A DNA stretch of 64,000 nt, taken from assembly GCA_026119855.1 (NCBI GenBank), contig JAOWBW010000044.1:2294001-2358000 (forward strand), given 5' to 3'. Within the stretch, counting starts at the first letter, position 1; each line of letters starts with the position of its first letter. Positions 54,936 through 64,000 of this stretch are shown here, piece by piece. The position numbers and the translations under genes were made by a program. A model generated the notes under the pieces. That model was not told the origin of the DNA, made no database searches, and saw only the letters and a list, made by a program, of their open reading frames with translations. Source of the stretch: Campanula takesimana (Eukaryota > Streptophyta > Magnoliopsida > Asterales > Campanulaceae).

Positions 54936-55927
54936 TACATTCCGATGTATGCGGACCATTAAGTAGCAATGCTAGGGGAGGATTTCAATACTTCATAACC
55001 TTCACTGATGATTATAGTAGATTTGGGTATGTTTACCTAATGAAACATAAGAGTGAAGCATTTGAGATATTTAGAATATTTCAAAATGAAGTAGAAAAAC
55101 AACTTGGCAAAAGTATTAAAGCACTTCGATCAGATCGTGGTGGTGAATACTTAAGTCAAGAATTTGATGATCATCTAAAGAATTGTGGAATAGTTTCACA
55201 ATTGACTCCATCCGGAACACCACAATGGAGTGGTGTGTCCGAGAGGAGGAATCGGACTTTGTTAGACATGGTTCGATCAATGATGAGTCAAGTTGATCTT
55301 CCAATATCTTTTTGGGGTTACGCTCTAGAAACCGCTGCTTTCACACTAAATCGTGTTCCAACTAAATCGGTTCAAAAGACTCCATATGAGATGTGGAGCG
55401 GAAAGAAGCCTTGTCTATCTTTCATGAAGATTTGGGGTTGTGAAGTTTTTGTCAAAAGACTTATCTCAGACAAACTTGCACACAAATTTGATAAATGTAT
55501 TTTCGTGGGATATCCTAAGGAAACTAAAGGATATTACTTTTACAACCGAGAGGACAACAAAGTGTTTGTTGCCCGAACTGGTGTCTTTCTAGAGAAAGAG
55601 TTTCTCTCCAAAGAAATCAGTGGGAGTAAAATAAATCTTGAAGAAATTCGAGACCCAGAAAATAACATTGAACCAATAGTGGAACAAGAACAAGAACCAC
55701 AAGGAGTTGTGGAACCTGTTCAAATTACACAAGCAACTCGCAGATCTAGTAGGTTACGATCCGAGCCCGAGAGATATGGATTTCTCGTAACGGATAGTAA
55801 TGAGGTAGAAATCATTGAGAATGATGAACCGTCAACCTACCAAGAGGCGATGTCTTCTCCTGATTCGGACAAGTGGCTTGGAGCCATGGAATCCGAATTG
55901 CAATCCATGCAAGACAATCAAGTTTAG
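54932..55927 (+). CDS. Copia integrase frame (about 331 codons), ended by a premature stop
   Basis: Integrase core motifs HSDVCGP, LRSDRGGEY and SGVSERRNR supply D, D and E; then GYPKETKGY and a polar linker up to SELQSMQDNQV. A TAG at 55925-55927 stands where a tryptophan codon is expected from the family. The frame continues directly after it. Confidence 0.9.
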   Translation: MIHSDVCGPLSSNARGGFQYFITFTDDYSRFGYVYLMKHKSEAFEIFRIFQNEVEKQLGKSIKALRSDRGGEYLSQEFDDHLKNCGIVSQLTPSGTPQWSGVSERRNRTLLDMVRSMMSQVDLPISFWGYALETAAFTLNRVPTKSVQKTPYEMWSGKKPCLSFMKIWGCEVFVKRLISDKLAHKFDKCIFVGYPKETKGYYFYNREDNKVFVARTGVFLEKEFLSKEISGSKINLEEIRDPENNIEPIVEQEQEPQGVVEPVQITQATRRSSRLRSEPERYGFLVTDSNEVEIIENDEPSTYQEAMSSPDSDKWLGAMESELQSMQDNQV

Positions 55928-56860
55928 AATTTGATTGATGCGCCCGAAGGTGTAAAAACCATAGGATGCAAATGGGTCTTCAAGAAGAAGACTGACATGG
56001 ATGGGAAGGTGCATACTTACAAAGCTAGGCTTGTAGCGAAGGGTTATAGGCAAGTTCATGGTATTGACTATGATGAGACCTTTTCACCCGTAGCAATGAT
56101 CAAGTCTATAAGAATTTTGCTTGCCATTGCCGCATATCATGACTATGAAATATGGCAGATGGACGTCAAAACCGCTTTCCTGAATGGAAAACTCCAAGAG
56201 GATGTGTATATGACACAACCAGAAGGTTTTGAACAAGATTCTAAGGTATGCAAATTGCAGAGATCCATCTATGGATTGAAGCAAGCTTCTAGGAGTTGGA
56301 ATCTCCGTTTTGATGAATCGGTCAAAGAGTTTGGCTTCATCAAGAACGAAGATGAGCCTTGTGTATACAAGAAGATTAGTGGGAGCATAGTGCTATTCCT
56401 TATTTTATATGTGGATGACATATTGCTCATTGGAAACGACATTCCTACACTTCAGTCTGTGAAGACTTGGTTAGGAAAGTGCTTCGCAATGAAAGATATG
56501 GGTGAAGCCGCATATATTCTTGGCATTAAGATCTATAGAGATAGATCAAGGAGGCTACTTGGTTTAAGCCAAAGTACATACATTGACAAGGTCATTAGAA
56601 GATTCCGTATGGAAAATTCTAAAAGAGGGACCTTGCCCGTGTTACATGGAGTTTCTCTAAGCAAGACTCAATGTCCTAAGACAAAAGATGAGCGTGAGAA
56701 AATGAATGATGTTCCATATGCTTCGGCAATTGGGTCCATCATGTATGCCATGATTTGTACTAGGCCGGATGTATCTTATGCTTTGAGCATGACAAGTAGA
56801 TACCAATCCGACCCTGGCGAAAATCACTGGATAGCCGTAAAAGCGATTCTAAGTACTTGA
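55928..56860 (+). CDS. Copia reverse transcriptase frame
   Basis: GCKWVFKKK, VAKGYRQ, DVKTAFLNG, KLQRSIYGLKQA and the catalytic YVDDILL are intact. It ends at about 56860 through a single-base loss in an A run, after which RNase H continues in another frame. First ATG of the open stretch is 55931, but it is not a natural start. Confidence 0.9.
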   Translation, partial: NLIDAPEGVKTIGCKWVFKKKTDMDGKVHTYKARLVAKGYRQVHGIDYDETFSPVAMIKSIRILLAIAAYHDYEIWQMDVKTAFLNGKLQEDVYMTQPEGFEQDSKVCKLQRSIYGLKQASRSWNLRFDESVKEFGFIKNEDEPCVYKKISGSIVLFLILYVDDILLIGNDIPTLQSVKTWLGKCFAMKDMGEAAYILGIKIYRDRSRRLLGLSQSTYIDKVIRRFRMENSKRGTLPVLHGVSLSKTQCPKTKDEREKMNDVPYASAIGSIMYAMICTRPDVSYALSMTSRYQSDPGENHWIAVKAILST

Positions 56861-57399
56861 GAAGGACTAAAGACTCGTTTTTGGTCTATGGAGGAATGGA
56901 AGATGATCTCGTTGTAAATGCTTACACGGATGCAAGCTTCCAAACTGACAAAGATGATAGCCGATCGCAATCGGGTTTTGTGTTTATGTTAAATGGTGGA
57001 GCTGTAAGCTGGAAGAGTTCCAAGCAAAGTACAACCGCTGATTCTACAACAGAAGCTGAGTATATTGCTGCATCGGATGCTGCAAAGGAAGCTGTTTGGA
57101 TTAAGAAGTTCATAACTGAACTTGAAGTGGTTCCTAGCATTGCTAATCCAATAGACCTTTATTGCGATAATAATGGTGCTATTGCTCAAGCAAAGGAACC
57201 AAGAGCACATCAGAAATCCAAACACATACTTAGGCGTTTTCATATCATTCGAGAGATCGTTGATAGGGGAGACGTAAATATATGCAGAGTACCTACTGAT
57301 GACAATGTTGCGGACCCGCTAACAAAGGGACTTCCACAAGCTAAACATGATGGTCATGTTAGGTCCATGGGTATTAGATACATGGGAGATTGGACCTAG
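56857..57399 (+). CDS. Copia RNase H frame (C-terminus of pol)
   Basis: AYTDASFQTDKDDS, TTEAEYIAASDA and LYCDNNGA give the RNase H acidic residues; VADPLTKGL is the usual end. The stop at 57397-57399 comes just before the PPT. Confidence 0.9.
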   Translation: MRRTKDSFLVYGGMEDDLVVNAYTDASFQTDKDDSRSQSGFVFMLNGGAVSWKSSKQSTTADSTTEAEYIAASDAAKEAVWIKKFITELEVVPSIANPIDLYCDNNGAIAQAKEPRAHQKSKHILRRFHIIREIVDRGDVNICRVPTDDNVADPLTKGLPQAKHDGHVRSMGIRYMGDWT

Positions 57400-57413
57400 G
57401 GCAAGTGGGAGAT
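57400..57413 (+). promoter_or_regulatory. Polypurine tract of the young copia element
   Basis: GGCAAGTGGGAGAT immediately upstream of the 3' LTR. Confidence 0.85.
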
Positions 57414-58905
57414 TGTTGGTAGTGGTGCCCTAGGCACGTTTAATAAACGTTGTAATTGTTATCATTTATTTCATATCAATAAAGAGATGTTTTGATTATT
57501 ATTGTTGTTCATGTTTACTTATAATAATCCCCGTCCCTAGTACTTGTTAAGCACTAGTATAAAGGCTAAATGATCATGGATGATCATGTTAGATTTATGG
57601 GTACTTGTTTGGAACAAGGTACTGGACATGACCCGCTGTATGAGATTTATGTCATGGTCTATGTCATACATATATCTCATATTAGTTATGTCATTTGAAT
57701 CCTTAGACATGAAGTTATTATAGTCTTCCACTTGATGAACATTATGTTTGACATATTCAAACGGTACTTTTAACAGAGTAGTTATAAAGGGTATGATTGG
57801 CATAATCGGATTCACGTAGGGAAGAATAATAAGCTAAATGGATTTATCCCTCTTCGGAGAGATATCAAGCTTGGCCTCTCGTAGGAATGATGTTGATGAA
57901 ATGTTCGGCCGGACTCAAATGAATTGATTGGATCAATGTCATTTGGATTATCAACGTATTCGGAATCGAGAAAGTATTGAACAAAACAAGTTGACTCTTT
58001 GACCATGACTTGTGTTCAAAGATATCGTGGACAAAAGGATTATGACATATTCTAAAGGAATGCGAACTTGTATCTAGTTATACTATTTGGGTAGGTATGA
58101 CGGTTTGCTAGAACCTAATCATATCTTATGGGATCATGTTTGAGCTCATTGCCAACTTAGTATAATCCTAGAGGGTCACACACAATAGAACGAATCTTTA
58201 AAAGGACTATATTGGAATTTTTGGAAATTCTGGACATTTCAGTAAAGTGGGCGACCGCACAGTTTGTACTGGGCGGCCGCACACTTAGCTCAGAAATGTA
58301 CCAGTTTTGTTTCAGAATGTTGTGCGACCGCACAGATGGTTTTGGGCGGCCGCACAGTGCTGTCGGGTGGCAGATTCCTAATTTGATTAGGAAACGAATT
58401 TTGGACGGATTTTGACACAAGTTTCATATTTGGAATAGGTCATACTTGTGTATAAAAGACCAAATTCGGCCAGCACTCAAGGCCAATGATTTTGTGAGTC
58501 TCAAAGAGTTTGAGAGAGGGTTTATTTTGTTCCAAGACATTCTTGGTTGAGGAACAAAATAATACACAAAATAAATTCCATATAGTTCTTTTGATTGTGA
58601 AAAGGTGTTTCACAATTTGGTCTAGCAACCAAGATCAAAGAAGCTCCTTTGATATTTGTTCGAAGTGTGGATACCGCTAGAGGGTGAAAATCATCATCTT
58701 CAAAGTTCGTGTTCAAAGCTTTGTGATCGTGATCAAGTCTTCAAACCTCCACCAAAGAGCAAGAGAATTTGATAGCCATCAAGGGTTAGTTTATTCCTTT
58801 ATTCTTATGTTGTATTTGATTTAATCGTATGAACGGATCCATGGCTTTGGGTTTCAAAATTTTAAATGCTAAATTCCGCTGCGCATGTTTGATCGAAACC
58901 CAACA
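57414..58905 (+). repeat. 3' LTR of the young copia element
   Basis: 1492 bp. Carries the same four GC-rich inverted repeats (58248-58356) and TATA box as the 5' LTR. Confidence 0.96.
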
Positions 58906-58910
58906 GAACC

Positions 58911-59917
58911 AACATGCATAATGGAATTCAACTACAGGTACTTGAAGAGATACACAAGACCAATTTAATTATGAATCCAAGTAAATGTAGAGTATTGAGA
59001 TAAATTTGAAGAGTTACATTTGATTTGTTTGACACGAGAAATTCTAAGCATTCAACTAAGTCCTTGAGCTGCGAATCATGTGGAAGTAAAATATCAGTGA
59101 TCAGTTGGTTTGTGACAAGCCTTTGAGATTTCTGAGTGGATATGAATCTATTGCGAAAGGTTTCATTGAAGGAGTTACACTGAATAGTTGAGAACAATGA
59201 TGTTGATTGATAGCGGATTGGTTACCAAGTTTCCTCACCTTATCTATTTTGAAGGTATAAATGTTAATTCCAGTTGTTACTTATTTGTTCAGAAGATAGT
59301 TCGATTTCATGGGATGCCTACGAGAATGGTATTAGATATGGGTTCCTTATTTACATCTTGATTTTAGTAAGCAATTCAGAAGGCTTAGAATTCAGAATTG
59401 GGATTTAGAACGAGTTTTCATCCTCAGACAGATGGTCAGTCAGAAAGAACCATTCAGATTCTCGAGGATATGTTGACAACTTGTTCAGTTTATTCTTAGA
59501 ATTCGTGGGATATACCTTTACTTCTCGCGGGTTTGCTTAATATATCAGTTCTTTTGAGATTTTGGGAAGAGTTGAAGATTGGGCTTATCATCTTGTGTTA
59601 CTTCCTTCTCTTGACAAGGTTTATAATGTGTTCCATGTGTCGATGCTACGCAAATCTGTTTATGATTCTTCTCATGTATGTCTAAAGTTTTAGAGGATAT
59701 TGAATCGAGTAGGTCTTAAGAGAAGCATTCAGTTCAAATGATTGATTCTAGAATTCGAGAATTGAGAAATGAGAGTATTCATTTTGCTTGAGTTGTATAG
59801 AGAAATCATAATGTGAAAGAATCTACTTGGAAGTTTCGAAATTGGAATGGAAAGGAAATATCCTTGGTTGTTTGAGGGTCGAGGTAAGTAAACCTAAAAT
59901 TCGGGACGATTTTTTTT
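58911..59917 (+). pseudogene. Decayed gypsy integrase and C-terminus
   Basis: Reads KIVRFHGMPTRMVLDMGSLF, a TGA at 59359, then FRTSFHPQTDGQSERTIQIL, the hallmark of gypsy integrase, then a chromodomain-like end (ESTWKFRNWNGKEISLV in another frame). Many stops. It is the continuation of the pol split by the copia element. Confidence 0.8.
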
Positions 59918-59932
59918 TTAAGGGGGAGTGAT
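59918..59932 (+). promoter_or_regulatory. Polypurine tract of the defective gypsy element
   Basis: TAAGGGGGAGTGAT precedes TGTAACGACCCC. A T9 run lies just upstream. Confidence 0.85.
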
Positions 59933-60177
59933 TGTAACGACCCCAAAAACCCGTCCTTATTTATTTTATATTTTTTTTTTTGGATTTTAATTTGAACTTA
60001 TGTGTGCATTTTATGTGTTGCATCATAATTTATGACTTGCACATATTGTATGATTAAATGTGCTATTTACTTAGTTAGTAGTAATAATGATTAAGGGAGT
60101 TAAATGATTAAGTTGAAACTTTAGAGTCCTTTGTGAAAATATAACTACAGGGGCTTAAGTGTTAAAAATGAAACTTG

Positions 60178-62664
60178 TGTAACACCCATCGAATTTCTTG
60201 TTAAATATTTGACATATTTGTTAAATTCTTGAACTTGCATATTATGTGCTAGTTTTACTTGGGTTAATTTATTAACTGCTTTAGAATATTAAGGTGGTTA
60301 AATGTCTAGTTTTGACTTTTGGGTCATTTGTGAAATTTTGACTTTAGGGGTCTTTTTGTTAAAAGTGAAACTTGAGGGGCCTAGTTGTCATTCTTGGATA
60401 GTTGCAAAGTATATCAAGTTGTTGCTTCTCTGAGAAAGCAAAATTCTCAAATCTTCTTACGCTCTCTCTGTTCTAAAAAGCTAGGTTAGGGTTTCACCCT
60501 ATTCTCGACTCCTCGAGTTTAATTATCCCTCCATTCTTGATTCCGATCCCGGATTAGTATTCATGGCGTTGAATAGAGCGTTCCAGGCCGAACAGAAATA
60601 AGTTTGGGTCAACTTGAATTTTGACTAGGTAAGTTATTAACTCCCCCTTGCTTGTAATAACATGCATAAATGTTATTCTCGATACTTGTTAATGTTAATG
60701 TTGTGTTTGGGGTGATTTTTGTGGTACTTGTAAATTTGGGACAAAGGGAGTAAAATCCTCTGTATGAAAGGATGAAAGAACTTGGGAAAATATAGTTTGG
60801 AAATGTTATGCCTTTTCTGGGTATGTTAAAATGGTAGTAAATTTACTCCTACGTTTGGGACGGAAAATATTTAACCTGGGAAAGGAATAAAAATTTCGCA
60901 TTTTGGTACATTGTGCGAGCGCACAAAAATCCTTGGGCGACCGCACATCTTTCTGAAAGGTTTTTCAAAGAAATGGACCTGCTTGTGTGCGACCGCACAG
61001 TTTTCTGAAAAACAAAAATATTGTGTAAAGTTTGTATAAGTTGGAAGTAACCCTAGTTAAGGTATATAACCTTAGTATAAGATGTCCTAGCAAGGGTTGT
61101 GATACTTTAGGGGCATCAGACTTGGTCTTAAACATGTATACTCATTGAATTAAAATGAGAACTTAAGTATAAGAGTAGTAACTCTTCTTTATGTCTTGAA
61201 AGTGCTATGAATAAGCACTAATGTGTTATACTTGTTGTGAATCCAATGATTGTGCACCTTAGGGGCATTAGCATAAGGTCTTAGACTTGAATATCCTAAG
61301 AATAGGATTGGAATTTTGTAAGAGTAAATGTATAACTCTTATACATGCTTGAATGTCCAAAGATTGGAATTATAACTTGAAGTATAAGACATTTAAAATC
61401 TTGTACATGACTTGAACATCCATAGAAATGGATGAGGACTTGAATATAAGATAATAAAATCTTGTACTTGACTTGACACCAATACATATGTATGGTAGTG
61501 AACTTGAAAGTGCTATGAACAAGCACTAAGGTGTATGAGACATGTTCTTGTTGTGTATGTGCAAACATTGCATATAGTTGCTTGATAACAAGGTGACTTC
61601 TTGATTACTTGAAGCATGTTCCTTGTTGAGCTAGTCCACTACTTTTGGATTAGTTCTTCTCCCGTAGTTCAAGTAAATATCTACTTGTACATTCTTGTGT
61701 GAGTCCAGCTGGTTCTCCTTGCTTGTTCGAAAATGTATAGGTTCACGCTTGTCGCGAGAGCTGGGGTTTAAGTGAAAATCGGGTCCCTATGTATTTCCGC
61801 CTGACCCCTTACTACCGGCCATAGTAAGGGCATAGCTTCCTTAGTTGGACCAATAAGCCTGACTTAAGTGAATGCTAAACTCCTGTCTTGAACACCTCGT
61901 GAATATTCATGAGTACTTATATTGGGAATGACACTGGTTACCGGGTCTTCTGATATATACTGAATAATCAGTTCCTGTTATTGATCGTGATTGTCAAAGT
62001 AATACAAGCTACGACAACAATGGTATTCTTGGGAGGAATAAGGAAGGAAGCAATATCCTTATCACTTGCTTGTTTAGCTTTATGTGCTACTTGATGAGTG
62101 GATTATCCTCTCATATACTTGTTACTTGATGATACTTGATAAATGATTACTTGAGTATCTATTTGAATTGCATGATAACATGTCATGTAGTTGCATCTAA
62201 TAGCTTACTGAGATTTATCTCACCCTTTATTTGTTTCCCCCCCCCAGGAAAGGAAGGATAGTGCGCAGTGAGGCTCGACATAGTTGGGAGCTTACTTCGC
62301 AGGTCGTGATTATTTTGGGGCTTGTGTCCTTTTACACTTGGTGAGGACGATGTATTATGGGTTTTGTAACTCCTTATTTTGGGGTAGACAGTCTTGTTCA
62401 GTTCTTGTTGTCACTAGACATCTTGTATAGTACTCTTGATGCCAGCTTATGTGCTAGGCATGTTTCCGCTGTGTAAGTATTAAGTTTGGTTTTAAATTTT
62501 CTTGTCTAGAACTCGTGTTGTGAGCTAGTATAGCTCCTTACTCTAGAGTATATATATCATGTCAGTTTGTTAAACAAATGTCATTAAGTTTCTTGTTCCT
62601 CGTTAGGCACTCCCATCCAGGTTCGAGGTTCTATTAGGGGATCCCGTGACCTGGGGGCGTGTCA
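60178..62664 (+). mobile_element. Solo gypsy LTR (2487 bp), TSD ACTTG
   Basis: ACTTG at 60173-60177 and 62665-62669; the uninterrupted site exists in the 5' LTR near 41840. Starts TGTAACACCCATC, ends GGGGGCGTGTCA. Holds three GC-rich inverted repeats (60912, 60934, 60986), a shorter hairpin array (61057-61530) and the TTACTGAGAT hairpin at 62209-62222. Confidence 0.9.
61057..61530 (+). repeat. Shorter hairpin array
   Basis: TAAGG-7-CCTTA near 61057, AGTGCT-7-AGCACT near 61200, ATCCT-6-AGGAT near 61291, a TCCAA/TTGGA pair near 61352, ATCCA-6-TGGAT near 61419, AAGAT/ATCTT near 61447, and AGTGCT-7-AGCACT near 61509. Homologous to the array at 44.4-45.5 kb but with about half as many hairpins. 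Confidence 0.8.
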
Positions 62665-64000
62665 ACTTGGGTGACCAAAGTTGGAAAAATGGGATAAAAA
62701 CCTTTATAACTTATCCTTCTTTCTCCCTCTTTCTCTGTGTTCACAACTCTGCAACATTTCTACGTTTCAACTTAGGGTTAGGAGAAAAAGGTAAGTTCAA
62801 CCTATTTCGATTTATATCTTTTTATTTACTACTCCGTTTTAAAATCTAATTATATAAAAATGATCAGGACGTTGAGTAGGTCATTTCTACCCGATCAAAA
62901 CATATTTCTGCGATACTTTTTCCGGAAATAGGTAAGTTACTAATTCCCCTTTAAATGTTAAAATGGTCATATATGTTATACTTGATACTTGTACTTGTTA
63001 TTTTTGTGATTTGGATAATATTTGTGATACTTGTAATTTTGGGATAAATGGAGTATTTGGTATGTTGGTTTGGTTGGGTTCAAAGTGGTGTTAAAGTTGT
63101 TTTGAGACTGATTTTGTAGCCTTAGAAAAGTTATAAGTGTTAATGTGTAGTACTTTTGGGACGGTGAAACGAATGGAGTAAAATTAGCAAAGTTTGGGTC
63201 TGTCAAGTTTTTGGGCGACCGCCCAGAAAGGGGTTGGGCGACCGCCCATGCTATCTGAAACGCTTGGTCTGGAACAGGGTATTTTGGGCGACCGCCCAGT
63301 CTGGTATGGGCAACCGCCCATAAGTGCTGAAATGTTGAGTTGTTCCACTCCAAATGATTTAGAGTTCAATCTTGGTCTAGGTCTTTAAGGTGATATCCTA
63401 GAGTACCTAGAGGGTTGTTGTGGAACACTCTAGTGTTTGAAATCGGTTCCTTTGTGAACATATGTGTTGTGGAATTTGACTGAATGTTAATTGGATATAG
63501 TTGAACATCCTTTGATGTGGTTTGGATTGGTTCATCTTTGTGATGTGTTTGGCTTGGTTCCCTACTTTGGAATCATTGCCCTCGGTTGTTGTTTAGGCAA
63601 GTATTTATTACAGTGCTTTGTTTGAAAGTCCAGCTGGTTTTGTGTTATCGAGTGGAGGTGGAAAGGATTATAGTGGCACACAGTCAAGTTCACTATAAGG
63701 CTTTTCCACTGGACCTTTTTCTAATCGAGTGGAGGTGGAAAGAATTATAGTGGCACACAACCAAGTTCACTATAAGGCTTGTCCACTGGTCCTTTGTCCC
63801 CTATCCAGATTGGCCTTGGATGGGATGAGTTAGCTCCCTCGAGTGAGCATTTGGGTTATGACTTTATGTCATATTTCCCCCGTTGTTACTTGGGTTCTTA
63901 TGGTTACGGTTTGGTTTTTGGGATCCCGTCTTCAGCTATTTATGCTGCTCAGATGGTTTTCTCAGTTGGTTTTCTTAAATGATATTCCCAGACGGTTATG

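Larger units (their letters stand above)
50395..58905 (+). mobile_element. Young 8.5-kb copia element inside the gypsy pol, TSD GAACC
   Basis: GAACC at 50390-50394 and 58906-58910. LTRs of 1494 and 1492 bp differ, by my count, at four substitutions and two single-base G-run indels. PBS, leader of 1.5 kb, gag-pol in three open pieces, and PPT are all present. Same family as the dead copy at 20.3-25.7 kb. Confidence 0.96.
41602..64000 (+). mobile_element. Defective gypsy element, nested by one copia and two solo LTRs, continues past the window
   Basis: 5' LTR 41602-47830 (interrupted), PBS at 47832, truncated gag 47901, dead pol to 50389, copia insertion 50395-58905, rest of dead pol to about 59917, PPT, and 3' LTR from 59933. 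The LTRs begin TGTAA.GACCCCAAAAACC. Integrase motif FHPQTDGQSERTIQ and primer site place it with the chromovirus-like (Tekay/Del-like) gypsies. The 3' LTR runs off the window, so its target duplication cannot be checked. Confidence 0.88.
59933..64000 (+). repeat. 3' LTR of the defective gypsy element, split by a solo LTR, incomplete
   Basis: 59933-60177 and 62670-64000 align with 41602-43200. I count about seven differences over the 330 bp after position 62670, so the LTRs are only about 2 percent apart there. Confidence 0.88.

Overview
The window is plant nuclear DNA, most likely from a eudicot with a repeat-rich genome. This rests on one five-exon gene that matches plant peroxisomal 2,4-dienoyl-CoA reductase and ends in the peroxisomal signal SKL, on Ty1/copia and Ty3/gypsy LTR retrotransposons, and on Stowaway-like, hAT-like and Mutator-like DNA elements. 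I cannot name a family or species. No tRNA, rRNA, CRISPR array or bacterial-type operon was seen. All identities and counts were made by eye.

Layout. 1-6.8 kb: an LTR edge, then a Tat/Ogre-like element reduced to a gag fragment, a long repeat-rich tail (29-, 63- and 67-bp tandem repeats) and an LTR. 6.8-12.6 kb: degraded Tat-like material with a 14-copy tandem repeat and broken plus-strand ORFs, one resembling the plant DUF7745/mobile-domain group. 12.6-14 kb: an LTR with a tRNA-Arg-type primer site. 14-20.3 kb: minus-strand gypsy remnants around one LTR of about 4 kb that has a PBS on one side and a PPT on the other. 20.3-26.4 kb: a dead copia element cut by two solo LTRs and an LTR fragment. 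26.4-30.1 kb: a Mutator-like element with long inverted ends, LINE-like debris and a retroposed insertion. 30.4-40.2 kb: the dienoyl-CoA reductase gene. Its first intron holds a complete Tnt1/Tork-like copia element with two LTRs that read as identical and a 1337-codon uninterrupted ORF; the other introns hold small MITEs. 40.5-41.6 kb: LINE-like tail and AT-rich DNA. 41.6-64 kb: a defective gypsy element, each of whose LTRs carries an independent solo LTR of a second family, and whose dead pol is split by a young 8.5-kb copia element.

How it fits together. The cellular gene is the only host gene I can support; the rest is nested transposable elements whose order of insertion can be read from target-site duplications (ACTAC, GAACC, CTTTT, AACCC, TGCTA, ACTTG, and longer ones for the DNA and LINE-like elements).

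The least explained signal is the density of short hairpins and palindromes in the non-coding parts of unrelated LTR elements. Several sets keep their pairing while the stem sequence changes: TGGGCG/CGCCCA versus TGTGCG/CGCACA, ACACC/GGTGT versus AGTCC/GGACT around one TTTTCAG loop, TGAGA/TCTCA versus TGAGC/GCTCA, and a string of about 18 different hairpins at 44.4-45.5 kb. I treat these as the best candidates for an undescribed RNA- or DNA-structural system.
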